From positions 1,736,001 through 1,800,000 of the forward strand of contig JBANDB010000013.1 in NCBI GenBank assembly GCA_037576215.1: a stretch of 64,000 bases of DNA, written 5' to 3'. The first letter of the stretch is position 1. Each line of letters starts with the position of its first letter. Below, piece by piece: positions 11,490-22,547 of the stretch. The notes beneath the pieces were generated by a model, which was not told the origin of the DNA, did not search any database, and was given only the letters and a program-made list of their open reading frames with translations. The position numbers and the translations under genes are program-made. The DNA is from Armillaria gallica (taxonomy: Eukaryota; Basidiomycota; Agaricomycetes; Agaricales; Physalacriaceae).

Positions 11490-11860
11490 TGTTATGGCCA
11501 GGCTCGGGAATAACAAACAAGGCAACTAGCCGCAGCACTGCTTCTCGCTTTGAGCAGGGCGATAGTACCGTGGAGTCTGTTACAGCAAGGCGGTATAACG
11601 CTTAGGCTCTGGGCTCGATTAAGAGAAGAGTAAAGTCTGGGTGATATAGACTTAGCTCAAAGCTAGGGTACATGGCTGAGAGCTATATTACTTATATACG
11701 ATATCTGAGGTCCGATAATGGAAAGTGGTCTATGGCTTCGTAAGAAGTTCTGGGGTGAAAGTGTTGGGGTTCCATGCCGAAGTGCTGGGGTGCCGAGGTG
11801 CCGAGAGGTGCCGAGGTGCCAGATAAGATAAGATAAGGAAAATGTCAAAAATTCGTAACA
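11490..11860 (-). repeat. Element 1, 5' LTR with promoter
   Basis: 371 bp, TGTTATGGCC..CGTAACA. On the minus strand it has a GATAAG-type array near the U3 start (plus 11822-11837), a TATA box TATATAAG (plus 11691-11698) and a presumed transcript start at AGCTTTGAGC (plus 11664). It pairs with 1933-2276. Transcription runs away from gene B. Confidence 0.9.
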
Positions 11861-11973
11861 CGTGGCTTGTACTTCAGATCCTTGTCCTTCTGTCCACAGT
11901 GATGCTTAGAATTTACAAGTCCGCGATGAATGTTGAATCAGCCGTTTTGACCCTATGCATACTTTTCCTTCTG

Positions 11974-11981
11974 TATAAAAG
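11974..11981 (+). promoter_or_regulatory. TATA box of gene B
   Basis: TATAAAAG 43 nt upstream of the gene B ATG, in DNA that lies outside element 1. It implies a short 5' leader. The insertion of element 1 (end 11860) left this core promoter intact but moved everything further upstream by nearly 10 kb. Confidence 0.6.
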
Positions 11982-12016
11982 GGTGGAAAATTCGCGAGGC
12001 TGACTTCAACCAGTCA

Positions 12017-13587
12017 ATGACTGTTATTGTCTTTCCTCCTAAACCCCCTGCCTTGTCTGAGCTTGTTGCTCGACTTGAGCGTCTTGTCTCTCTCAACCTT
12101 CCCAAAAGTTCTTCGGCTCAGGCCGTCAAGGACTGGTTTCGCAAGTCAAAGGATATAGAGGTAGCGTCCTATTTATTTCGTGTTTTGCTTTTTATTCTAA
12201 ATTTTGTAGACTCTGATTTCTATCCATTATGTGGATTTTCGTGGCAACCACCAGTTCAAGCAGTTATCGACCCATACTAAGCATTTCCTATGCCTCCATG
12301 GTTTCTACACCGAGTGGGCTCAAATGTCAAACCGGCATGGAGCTCGAGTTGCGTTCACTTCTCCCTGTTTGGCTGCTGTTTCTAAGGCAGCGCAGGCTGT
12401 TATTGAATGGATCGAGGAGATGCCTCCTGTGGCCTCTACTTTTGACAGCGACGTCCATATGGGATCACCGGCTGAAGGCAACGATTCGTCTGGTTGGGGA
12501 AAGTCTTCCTGGTCCAATGCCACCTCTCGACCCTCCTCTGGTGAGGACCATGCTTCTGGAACTCAGACTCCAGATGGTAAGGCGCAACAGGCAGAGCCTG
12601 ATAGTTTGGACTCAGACCCTTGGGTGCGTATTTTCTTTCCAAATTTTGCATGGTTGACTTAGCAAACTTTATTCTCCAGGGTTCTTTGCCTAAGGGTGAC
12701 TGGAGCCAGCCACCAAACATTGAAGATCTCACCGCCAAGGAAGGCACCTTGAAGGACATGCAGACCATTGCTGACAAAGTGTCTGAGCATGTTCCTCCTC
12801 GCGTCCCTTTTGAGGGTCAACAGTTCGGTGCGAACTTTTGTGCCTTCTGTGATGGTACCCCTCATCACTCTCCTCATGAGTGTCCTGCACGATCTGTTAA
12901 GGTGTCTTGCGAACTTTCTTTTTATTTAATTCGCACGTTAACATTCTGGCTTTTTAGGCTCATCGTCCTTGTGCATCGTGCCTGGCCAAACATGAGGAGT
13001 GCACCTTCCTTGGTTTGAAGGTGGAGTGCACTAATTGTGCTAGGCATTGGGGCCGAACTTGCGTAGGAGGTGTCCCTGACCACAACGTACTGTCTTTCCC
13101 CTTTGTTGGGGAATCTGACGAGGCTATTGATTCTGTGATGGCCAAGATTGATTCGATGACATTGTCTACCGCTCCGTATGGTCCAATCGGAGGTAAGTTC
13201 ACTAGTTTATATTTTGATCCTTAGCTAACTTTTTACTCCAGAATGATAGCCGGTGCCAGTACGTCCGAAAGTTCGCATGCTCAGGAGGTCGAGGATTCTG
13301 CACATGCATACGCTGCGTTGAATTGGCACCAGTTGACCTTTGATGGTCCTGAAACCTTAGCATCTCTCGTGGCTTCTTGCGATTCCTTATTCTCCAGGAT
13401 TGAGGTTAACACGCGTGAGCTATTTGCTCTTTTGAAAGTTCGTGCTACCCTCACGTCTGAGTATCGTATCGTTCGAGCCAAGTTGGAAGAGAAGCGTGCA
13501 GACCCCAGTAATACTTTCGGGCCCCCTCTTCCTTCTCCTGTTCGTGCTCGCAAGAGTTCGAAAGGCAAGGGTGCCTCCTGGTGGTAA
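12017..13587 (+). CDS. Gene B: intact five-exon cysteine-cluster protein
   Basis: Exons 12017-12160, 12210-12623, 12680-12901, 12958-13192 and 13250-13587 (TAA at 13585) join in phase to 450 codons without a stop. ATG 12017 follows a TATA box by 43 nt. Features in order: N-terminal FPPKPPALSELVARLERLV; a His-rich segment (HTKHFLCLHGF); a Ser/Gly-rich acidic region; a CCHC-like CAFCDGTPHHSPHEC (about 12841-12885); after the phase-0 intron 12902-12957, a Zn2Cys6-like cluster CASC-x6-C-x8-CTNC-x7-C; a C-terminal helix with charged residues; and a basic end (RARKSSKGKGASWW). Product and role unknown. It converges with the minus-strand pol of element 2a 200 bp away and is probably carried by that element (see findings). 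Confidence 0.75.
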
Positions 13588-13783
13588 GCAATCAGCGCGT
13601 AGTTTAAATTCGAAGGCATGGACCTTGGTCACACGTAGTTTCCTGTAGCTGCATATCCTTTTACGTTGTTCAACCAATGTCGTAGTACTTTTTAGCATGT
13701 AGAGACCATGTATAGTTCGGTAGATCCCCCCCCTCTCAATTGTATAGCTTGCGAAGGGATTCCACTCCCAAACATTGGTGTGA
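13588..13783. other. Convergent 3' region between gene B and element 2a pol
   Basis: Non-coding. A run of eight C (about 13727-13734; ATTGAGAGGGGGGGG on the minus strand) looks like a polypurine tract for element 2a, but no LTR start (TG) follows it. Its role is undecided. Confidence 0.4.
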
Positions 13784-14983
13784 TTAAGCAAGTTCCACTT
13801 CATTATGGTCTCCTTCATCGTCAGGTAGCTCGTCCAATGTATCCTCTTGATTGGAATCAAACAACTGTTTCATTCTGGCCTCGGGGACATCAATGATTGC
13901 GTTGATATCTGGAAGATCTATCTTTTGCCATGCAAAGTACGGAATCAATCGATACGCCGCTATTGGTCTAGCAAACGTTGAACCGTCTAGTTCGCACAAG
14001 ATGTAGGCTCCGCCCTTGTTCCGTCCTAGAACCACTAAGGGTCCCAAGTACCGGGAATGCATTTTCCTATTCAAGGCCTTTTCTATTTGTGTGTTTCTCA
14101 TTAAGACTAGACTTCCTTTTTCAAAGTTAAAGTCTTTAATAGAGTACTGATAGTCTTCTTAGAACTTTAGGGCCACACGTCGCCTGGCTTCGTATACTTT
14201 TGATTTGATGTGTTCTAAATCTTTGGATCGTTTTTGGAGGCTGATTGGTCGTTGTGCAATAAGTGAAGTGGTGTTTATGATGTTATTAGGTGGGGGCATT
14301 AGCCAAGTGGACTCCACTATGTCGAGTGGTAGCAAAGATTCGGTACCCGTGGCTGCAAAATATGGGGAGCAGCCCATCCGTCTTCGTGTAGTTATCCTGT
14401 CTGCCCAGAATACCGAATACGCATTCTGGCTCCACTTCTTCTGATCTCCATCGGACACTTTGAACAATCCTTGTCTGACATCAAAGTGTGGCCTTTCAGC
14501 TATTCCGTTGGCTCATGAATTATAACCAGAGATTCGGATATGGTTGATGTGATATTTCTTGCTGAGGTAGCCTATGGCTGCTACGAAGGCTTTTCCATTA
14601 TCGGTTACGATTTCTACTAGAGCTCCCCATTGACACAGGATATCTTCAAAAATCCATTCTCCTATGGTACGCGCAGTTTCTCTTTGCAAGCATCTAAACT
14701 CTGGGTAATGACTCATGGAACAAAGCCCTTGTACAATATATTTGTATTGTCCAGACATAGGCATGATCATCGTGTCCATGTACATCTTTGAGAATAGAGG
14801 TGCGGGTACGGCAACAGTTGTGGGCAAGTAGATTTGTCGGGTTTGACGAACTTGACATAAGTGACAAGTTCGAACATACCAAGCAATATCAGCCTTCATG
14901 TTGGGCCACCAGTAACGAATTTTTATTAATTCGTGGGTAGCATAAAATCCTTTATGTGCTACCTTGTCATGACAGGATATCAT
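13784..14983 (-). pseudogene. Element 2a integrase
   Basis: Three blocks separated by single stops: 14983-14513, 14467-14159 and 14101-13784. Zinc finger: HDKVAHKGFY .. CHLCQVRQ. Core: first Asp in MYMDTMIM, second in IVTDNGKAF, Glu in ANGIAERPHF after a TGA that follows GYNS. Then MGCSPYFAATGTESLLPLD, and a C-terminal beta-rich piece (RYLGPLVVLGRNKGG) ending in an acidic tail. No chromodomain follows. The residues needed for catalysis are present, but the frame is interrupted. Confidence 0.85.
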
Positions 14984-14992
14984 GATCTCAAT

Positions 14993-17206
14993 TCATTTTG
15001 ACTGGGCTATGACAAGTTGATGCTTTCCTTGCGAATTTTTATGCCACAGTTTATCATCTTTTTCGAAGAAATTCATCGTGTAGCGCATAAACTTTGTGTA
15101 GTCTTCCTCATTATATCCTGGTGGCCGTTCTAACTTGGTGTGCCATCGTAGGATGTACTCGAGTCTTTTATTGCGTAGTATTTGTTGTGCGGTGCATGGG
15201 ACGTCATCATATGTGAGCAAACTATTTGATTCTTGTGAACCTTCTGTATCCTCTGCAGTTATTGAGAATATAGAGTGGATTTGCGAAGTTTGTAGTAAGC
15301 CATAGTGGGTATGTAAGAAATCATCCATCCCATCTTCTGGTGGTGGCGGATCCCCTTCTTGAGGAGGTCTTCGTGATAGGCCGTCTGGTCCATGTCTAGT
15401 ACCAGGAATGTGTACTAGCATGAAGTGGAATGACAATATTCCAATAATCCAACAGTTTACTGCTGCTGATGGTGCGATGTCCGGGTTTTTAAGCATTCCT
15501 TTAATTGTGCTTGCATCAACTTCTACCACAAAGGTCGAAAGACCTATAAGGTATAATTTGCAATCACCTAGTGTCCTGTATAGCCCGTATATTTCTCTTT
15601 TGGCTTGCGAATATCCGCATTCGTGAGGATTCAATGTGATCGATCCAAATCTTGTGAAGTTTCTGATTGACAGATCATCAGGGTTGCATTGAGCTAGGTA
15701 GTAGCCGATGGCTGCTGGTCCCATATCGACTGCAAGTATCACAGCTCCTGAGGAATTATAATTTATCGGTTTTAAGGCTGGGCTATTTCGCACAGCTTGT
15801 TTCAAGTCTTCTTGTGCCTGTATTTCCTCTTTTTCGAATTTGAATTCCGCATCCTTATGGAATAACCTAGTGAGGGGAAGCGATCTCTCCACGAAGTTTT
15901 CTATGAAGTTCCTCAACACTCCTGCTGTTCCGACAAAAGCCCTTGCATCCGAGATATCTTTACAAGGTCCCCAGCGAATTATTGGGTCGACTATGCTTGG
16001 TAAAGGTAGGCGGCCAGTATAAGTACACCGGTGCCCTATCACTATTATTTCTGGACAGCATAAGTATGCTTTCTTGCCTGAGAAAGTACCTCCACAATAT
16101 TTCATGCGTTGTACTATCCTGTTCAGGTTTGAAAAGTGTTCCCAAACAAATCTTCGAATACCCGAATTTTCTGGTATAGTCTCATAGGTGTTTCCAATCT
16201 CGTAGCGTGTTTCTGGTCCCCATACTGGTACATCGTCAATGTATGGTATCGTATACTGAGGAATTTCAGGTTGCAAGATGAAGGTAACGTTGTCATGAAA
16301 TATCAGAACTGAGTTGGTCCATCCCATAGGTAAGGTTACCAATCTCAATGCTCCGTAAGGCGTTTGGAATGTTGTGAGGTCTCACGAACTTTCTGCTAGT
16401 ACCCTTTCATCGTATCCGACAAATAAATCTAATGTAGCTCCACAAGCTCTGCCTGTGAAGTTTTCTGCCAGTTGGTCGGTAGTAGGGGGTAATCCCGAAT
16501 GTGCAATGGTAACTTTGTTAAGGGGTTCCAGGCTATGGACAATTCGTAGACTCTTTCCATCTTTCTTAAGGACTGTAAACCAGCGAGAACGGTAGGAGGA
16601 ATTTGATGGTTCATATACCCCAGCATCTAGCTTAGTTTTTATAATTTTGCAGACCTTGCTATATATTCCTGGGGATATAGGAATATTTTGCAATACCCAC
16701 GGAGTATGTTCTACAACCGGGATATCGATAGGAGGGAAGAAGTCTTGTCTAAAACTTCCTCTTTCCGAGTCTTCCCAAGCAAAAGCCTGATCTTGTACAC
16801 ACATGAAGTGGTGCATAAGCTTTCTTTCTTCTTCCCATAGGAAATCATCATTATGGATCGAGTCGATATACTCTTTCCTTTCCGTAGTATATCGAGTAGT
16901 GGAATTAAATTCAGGTGGGCGAGGTGATAATTCAGGTAAGTCTTTTAAAGGATCTCCCTTGATGTTGTGAATTATCCAGAATTTGTCAGGTAGTGTGGCT
17001 AACACTGGTTTGGTTTTCAACGCTACCGGCTTATACTTCTTGCTGGTGTATATGGATGCGGTCTTTTCAAACCAAGGTTCATAGTTTTCATCACCGATTA
17101 TATTCGAGCCGTATAGATTGTACATGTACTCGAGGGGTTGTAGATTCTTTCTGGAGTGGGGTTTCTTTTCCGAACTTTGTGTATATATGGGCATAATCTT
17201 TTCCAA
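14993..17206 (-). pseudogene. Element 2a reverse transcriptase and RNase H
   Basis: 17206-16382 holds the N-terminal extension and RT fingers (RWFTVLKKDGKSLRIVHSL; ACGATLDLFVGYDER). A TGA replaces an Arg-like position after AESS (about 16,382). 16348-14993 continues with TLPMGWTNSVLIFHDNV, catalytic YIDDV (about 16,230-16,243), thumb, RNase H (LAVDMGPAAIGYYLAQ; KREIYGLYRTLG; VEVDAS) and the connection HIPGTRHGPDGLSRRPPQEG. This is the usual order for the lineage. Confidence 0.88.
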
Positions 17207-17428
17207 ACTTTTAGTTCGCGGACTGGCTAATGGTCCATTATCGGTGTTTATTTCTTGTGTGGAGGGGATGTTAATTCACGTAGGATCACAGGCAGTTAAA
17301 TACTGTGCTGGTATTTGTGAGGCTTCAAATCCGGTACTAGTAGCATATGCGAAAATAATAGGGTTTTGATTCGTGTCTAACTCAATGACTATGGCCACTT
17401 CTTCTTGATCTTGTAGCCTATCATCTAG

Positions 17429-18427
17429 TCAAGGGTCATCTTCTTCCTGATAAGGCTCATTCATCATGAGTCTAATGCGGCCCCTAGGTCTGGTTGGGAT
17501 AGTCGCGGTTTTTCCTGTATTAGGATCATGGATCGTGATGGTCTGGTCCTGATTCTCGTAGTTCTGAACTATACTCTGAGTAAGCGTATCGAAAGGTCGC
17601 CCGAGTAAGATGTCATATATGGATTGTCGTATGACATGTACTTGCAGGTACAAGGTGATGTCTCCAAATAGGAATGCGACATTTCTTGCAAGCCCCAGCG
17701 AACTATTTAACATTCCATTGGCTGACTGCATGTCTATAATCACAGTGGGGTCATAAGTCAACCCAAGGTGATGGCACACTGTTTCCGACATCGAGATTAC
17801 TTGGGATCCTGGATCAATGATGCATTCGATCTTTAACTGATGATCTATGATAGGCAATATCAACCACAAGGCAATGGATTCAGCCGCACATTTAAGGGGG
17901 CCTATCTTTTCGCCTTTCTTGATGTGAGCCTCGTATGGATCCTGCACTACAAAAGATCCTTCTGGTGGATCTTTGCGAACTTTTTCAACCTTGACTTGCT
18001 CAAAGGTCTGAACTATGGGATTCGGTGGTCCATATAATAGCATAGTTTTTACTTTGGGATCTCCAGATGGTACTTTGATCTCCACCGTTCCGGGTCCAGT
18101 GTACAAAACATCATTCTTAAAATGTTCGACAGTAGGTGGAACTTTCCGTTTTGTGATGTCATCTTTCATCATGTCCCTAATTTCAGGTGATAACGAGATT
18201 AATTTGCGTTGGGACAAGGTGACTGGGGCATCCATTGTTTGTTTGTAGACATTCCTGGCTACCAAAGCATCCTCTATAGGCGCTTTAGTGCGGTATGCTG
18301 GTTCGTGATCCCATACTTTCTTTTGGTAATCAGGCTTTGTGCCTATGTTCTGATCAACAGGTGGGGCGTAATTGGCTGGCCTGACCGAAGCAAAGGGATG
18401 GATATCTTCAGGAATAGTTTCTTCCAT
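17429..18427 (-). pseudogene. Element 2a DUF4100-like domain and aspartic protease
   Basis: 332 open residues. The N-terminal half has RKLISLSPEIRDMMKDDIT, typical of the DUF4100 segment in basidiomycete retroelement polyproteins. The C-terminal half is a retropepsin with catalytic CIIDPGSQVISMS and ILLGRPFDTL. Single TGA codons separate it from gag upstream (18455) and from RT downstream (17426), so it was one polyprotein. Confidence 0.8.
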
Positions 18428-18457
18428 TTGATCAAGAGAGGATTCCTTCCCTGATTG

Positions 18458-20202
18458 TCAGGTTGAGTTCGGAACTGAAGTTACATCCTTTTCCGTCCTT
18501 TTGCTTCGCTTATCCTCCTTAACTGTAGGAGTGATAGCTTTAATGGCCTCCGCCTCTTTTGCATCGTTTTCCTCAGTTTGTGGGGAACGTATTTCCGTAT
18601 CACTATTGTCTGAATCGGAGACGTCGACAAGTGCTGGCATATCATCAAAGTCTGGGGTAAGTTCGCGATCATATTCATCCCCTTTTGGCTGCGCTTTCTT
18701 GACAGATTTTTGCTTTTCAGGTTCCCCAGCCGCCTTCTGACTATTTCGAGTAGGTCTACGCGTTGTTTTTGTGGGTTCCGTTGGAGCAGGGATCTCTTTT
18801 GAAGTTTCGGGTGCTGGATTCTTTTCCGAACTTTTATCTGTGTTGCGAACCGGGTTTTGTTGAGTTAGACGAGGGACACGAACTTCCACTTGTTTAAACC
18901 AAGTCTTTAAGGTTTTATCCTCTGAAGCGTCAGCGCATTGCTGTAGACTCTGTAGTTCCTTTTCAATAGACCCTGTCTTGGCTATGAGAGCTTCGACATG
19001 TTGCGTGATGGTCATATTGGCTGGTAAGGATCTTTTGTCCACTAGCTGAGTGTATTGTTCCGCGTTTTTGACGAACGTAAGGGGTTCCCTGACGAATTGC
19101 ATCATGGTAGTTACAGCACCCAATTGACCAGGGTTCTGTTGATGCCATTCCTCGATTTTGTCTGCAAGACAATTACCGGGTAAGCCCTTTGGGAGATAAG
19201 CACCCGTAGGTAACACAATATGATTTTTGGTGTTCCTGCAGCATTTTCCTTCGCGAATTTTTACATCAATATCTTTGCAAGAGTTAATGTAATGCCCTCT
19301 TTGTCCGCAGAATCCGCAATTGCCATCTCTCATTGAGGGAGAGCTAGCATATAACAATTGCAGGCCTGTCCCATAATTATTCCTTTGCTGCTGTCGATCT
19401 TGTTTATCCTGTATCTGCATTTGTGCCAATTGAGCTATCTTTTCTTCAATGGCTTGGAGATGCAAGGATATTTCAGAAGGTTCAGGTTTTACTACCACTG
19501 GATCTGGCATTCTAGAGGTGTATGCCTGTGGTATTGACGAAACCACAGGAGGATTATATGTCGCGTATCCTGCCCCAGCCTGGTACGGTTGGTGTGCACT
19601 TGCGTAGAGACTTTCTCCTCAGCTGGTTCCTTGCAGAACGAACTGGGCAGCCTCATATATTTCGCTGAGTGCATATGGGTCCAAAGGGAAATGATTGGGG
19701 AGTTTAATCTGGAGTCAGCGCATTATTCCTTCCCAGACATTATCAGGGAATCCTTTGCTGAATAAATTGCTGATTTCCGAACCAGAGAGTCTCTTCTTGG
19801 ACTCTAGGAACTGTGCCTTAGGGTAGAATTCCCTATAGTACGTTCTGAGTTCAGCTAATGAAGAAATTTTGCAAGCATATTTGCCCACTACTCTTTCAAT
19901 ATCCATACGCTCATACTTCCGATTAGCATCTGTGTCTGGGTATTGCTTAATGATGGCATTTTTAAGCTGTTCATAGGTACTGTTTGCATCCGCAAATTTG
20001 GCTAGGCTCTCCCAAAAGTCCACAATGGCAATGCCAGGATAATGAGTCAACCATTTCTTCTTTTCTGCATTATCAGTGATACTGTAATGCGTAAAAAGAG
20101 CTTCCAGGTCTTGTAGGTATCACGAAAGTTCGCGACCTGGATTGGCTTCATTGAATATCGTAGGGGTGCTACGCTCCCTTCAGAAAGGCATTCGTATGGC
20201 AT
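18458..20202 (-). pseudogene. Element 2a Gag, main part with zinc knuckle
   Basis: Reads from ATG near 20190 (MPF, TGA, RERSTPTIFNEAN) through GRELS, TGA, YLQDLEALFT (about 20,125). It continues as 20050-19715 (EQLKNAIIKQYPD; RMDIERVVGKYACK) and 19546-18458. A complete knuckle CGFCGQRGHYINSC sits near 19,290-19,330. The C-terminus is rich in Pro, Lys and acidic residues. The two TGA codons lie where relatives have Arg. The upstream part is displaced by the insertion 20,203-22,547. Confidence 0.8.
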
Positions 20203-20334
20203 ACAAGACTGGTATGCTCTATTTCAAATGCATCTGTGCCTTAATACCCTAGATACTGCTGTATTGCCAAATATAGATATGAGTTCTTTATAAATATAAT
20301 AAATACAACTAGTTTGGGAAAACCTTTTTAGTAT

Positions 20335-21541
20335 TTACTGCTGGGGCATGTTGGTGTTTATGCCTGAAAGACTGCAGGTAAACACTGGCATGTATTTATA
20401 TAGATTTTTTTGAGCGTAAAAAACTGTACCATAAAAACCTGGTAAAATACTATCTGCTTCCTTTCTAATCTTTACCTTGGTGTTTTGGCACATGTTTTTG
20501 CTACGAATTATCTAAATAAGTACATGATGTCATTCATGCTGTGTTTTATTGCCTGTAAATGATATTAGGTGTTTATAGCCTGGGTTTCCAATTGTGTTCT
20601 TTGTTGTGAGCAATTATATCATGTATGATGATTGGTATTTATTTGAGGTGTTTATGCAAGGAAACACCTATAAAACAAAGGAAAGACCAGGTGTTTCCTG
20701 CCATAAACACCACAAGAAATACTTGCAGTAACACACAGCATCTTTGCTCAGGTATTTTTAGAACAACAACACGATCAGAAATACAGGGTATAAACATCTA
20801 ATATCATTTACAGGCAATAAGACTTAGACACAACACAAATGGCATCATGTACTTATTTAGATATGTTGGAAACACTAGGTTCACAGTGGGTAGACTAGTG
20901 GCTGGCAAAGCCAGACTAATGAACTTGTATTCTCTGTTTGATATTCGAGCTCACATCGTCATCAAGCGACAGTGCTGATCATTAACTGTCGAAGTGCTCA
21001 TCTTACCAGTCGCCACTTGTTAATGTCTTGCCATTATTCTTTCATTAGTTGTATGTATTTGTTGCTTATACCCATGGCTTTTAGCTAGAATCGTCATATA
21101 AAAGGACTGTACTTGAGTAGTATATGCCATCTCGTTTGCAACAGATATACAACACCCTTTTCTCTTGCTCATTCCGTGGTCCCGAGCCTTGTGATTCCAA
21201 TATTCTCTGGCTCCTACAGAGCCTGTATTTATACTATGAAAACTATCTAGAATGTTTTACTAAACTCATCCATAAGCAGTAAGTATTGGTCCCAAGGTCA
21301 TCCAGCATCATGCCGACTTGAACCTTCTACACTCTTCTTGTGGCTTCCCACAATATCTCCAACAAGATAATTCATAGCAAAAACATGTGCCAAAACACCA
21401 AGGTAAAGATTAGAAAGGAAGCAGATAGTATTTTATCAGGTTTTTATAGTACAGTTTTTATATGCAAAAAAATCTATATAAATACATGCCGGTGTTTACC
21501 TGCCATCTTTCAGGCATACCCACTGACATGCCCCAGTAGTG
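20335..21541. mobile_element. Palindromic element interrupted by a solo LTR
   Basis: The ends ACTGCTGGGGCATGT and (reverse) ACTACTGGGGCATGT extend into long inverted arms: 20335-20680 pairs with 20690-20863 plus 21365-21541. The centre (about 20,650-20,720) is a fold-back of AGGTGTTTATG..CATAAACACC. The right arm is cut by the solo LTR. There is no coding sequence, so this is a MITE or fold-back element. A clear target duplication was not found. Confidence 0.7.
20864..21364 (+). repeat. Solo LTR, Copia-like
   Basis: 501 bp, TGTTGGAAACACTAGG..ATATCTCCAACA, flanked by a perfect duplication AGATA (20859-20863, 21365-21369). A TATA box ATATAAAAGG lies near 21,097. Removing it rejoins the right arm of the palindromic element exactly. 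Solo LTRs arise by recombination between the two LTRs of a full element. Confidence 0.85.
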
Positions 21542-22547
21542 ACTGTAGCTCCATGTATGGAAGCAATAAAGGTAAGAAATAAAAGAGGATTGATTGTGTT
21601 GCTTATAATCAACATTTGAATGGTGGAAAGAGTGGTCAGTTGCTTAGGTTAGAGTTAGAGGTGTTAGACATGCCTAAAATTCTTAGTGATGTCTGGGTCA
21701 GGCCAAGGGGGTGCTGGAAGGAAGGAAGGAAGTTTATGATTTATCTAAATGTATGTGGAATAAAAGAATAATAAATTTTAGTTTATATTTTATAATAATA
21801 AAAGCCCAGCTCGATGACTTATACATATGACTAAGCAGTCATCAGGCTCAATGCATGACAGGTCACATGATGTGACAAAGAGCTTCATCTACATGTGACT
21901 ATAGTCACAGTCACAATGTTATTTGCTGTTTCAATGAGATCTAGAGGTGGCACAGTTCAGTTTATTTGCTTTAATTGTTATTTATCATGGACCTGTCACA
22001 TTATATCTCTTATTATCTGACCAATCTTAAATTATATTATTATCAACTTGATCTGTTATTGAATTTAAAACATATTTTGTGTAAGTCTAATTGCCATAAG
22101 CACATATTAGTCATGGGCTTTTGCTGTCAGGACAAAGAAGTTGAAGCAAGTTCAAAGTTGAGGAATACTGGATAATAATAATGATTGCAAATGTCATTCT
22201 GGTATACATAACAGTAACAGTGGACATCCCTACAAGTTCCACAGAAGAAATCAGCTGCACAACGACTATGCAGAGGAATAGGAAAACATAAAGATAGAAT
22301 AAAATCAAGCCAACTGAGAAGAGAAGAGAAGAGAAAAGATGAAGATCTGCAGTATAAATGCTAATATTTAAACATGGTCACAGATGCATGCATCTTAGTC
22401 ACAACTGATATTCTTTCTATATATGTATTAATATAGCAAAATCAATGTGTCTGAAGTCCTACTACCATGTATAGTGAGAACAAATATACACACACACCGG
22501 CTATACATATAACCGGAGCGTACCAGTCTTGTATTCCATACATTCGC

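Larger units (their letters stand above)
1933..11860 (-). mobile_element. Element 1: Tf1/sushi-like Ty3/Gypsy chromovirus, disabled
   Basis: A complete LTR retrotransposon on the minus strand. Its ends are TGTTA..TAACA and it is flanked by a perfect 5-bp duplication CGTGG (1928-1932 and 11861-11865). Internal order from right to left is primer site, Gag with N-terminal membrane segment, broken zinc knuckle, protease, reverse transcriptase, RNase H, integrase, chromodomain and polypurine tract. It inserted about 157 bp upstream of the ATG of gene B. A 1.67-kb repeat later split the integrase tail (2696-4362). Numerous TGA stops, a frameshift in Gag and one in RT, and a substituted integrase catalytic residue show it is non-autonomous. 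Confidence 0.93.
20203..22547. mobile_element. 2.3-kb insertion in element 2a gag, bounded by inverted repeats
   Basis: The gag frame stops at MYGIQDWYAPV (about 22,515-22,547) and resumes near 20,200. The two borders carry an imperfect inverted repeat: ATACAAGACTGGTATGCTC (plus, about 20,209) against ATACAAGACTGGTACGCTC (minus, about 22,535). About 24 of 27 positions match. AT-rich, with no gene. It contains the palindromic element 20,335-21,541 and about 0.9 kb of unassigned DNA (21,542-22,470). Mechanism unclear. Confidence 0.5.

Noticed and set aside
13725..13740. C-run as the true polypurine tract ending element 2a next to a 3' LTR
   Set aside because: The sequence after it on the minus strand does not start with TG and nothing matches the candidate 5' LTR, so it was left undecided and not called an LTR boundary.
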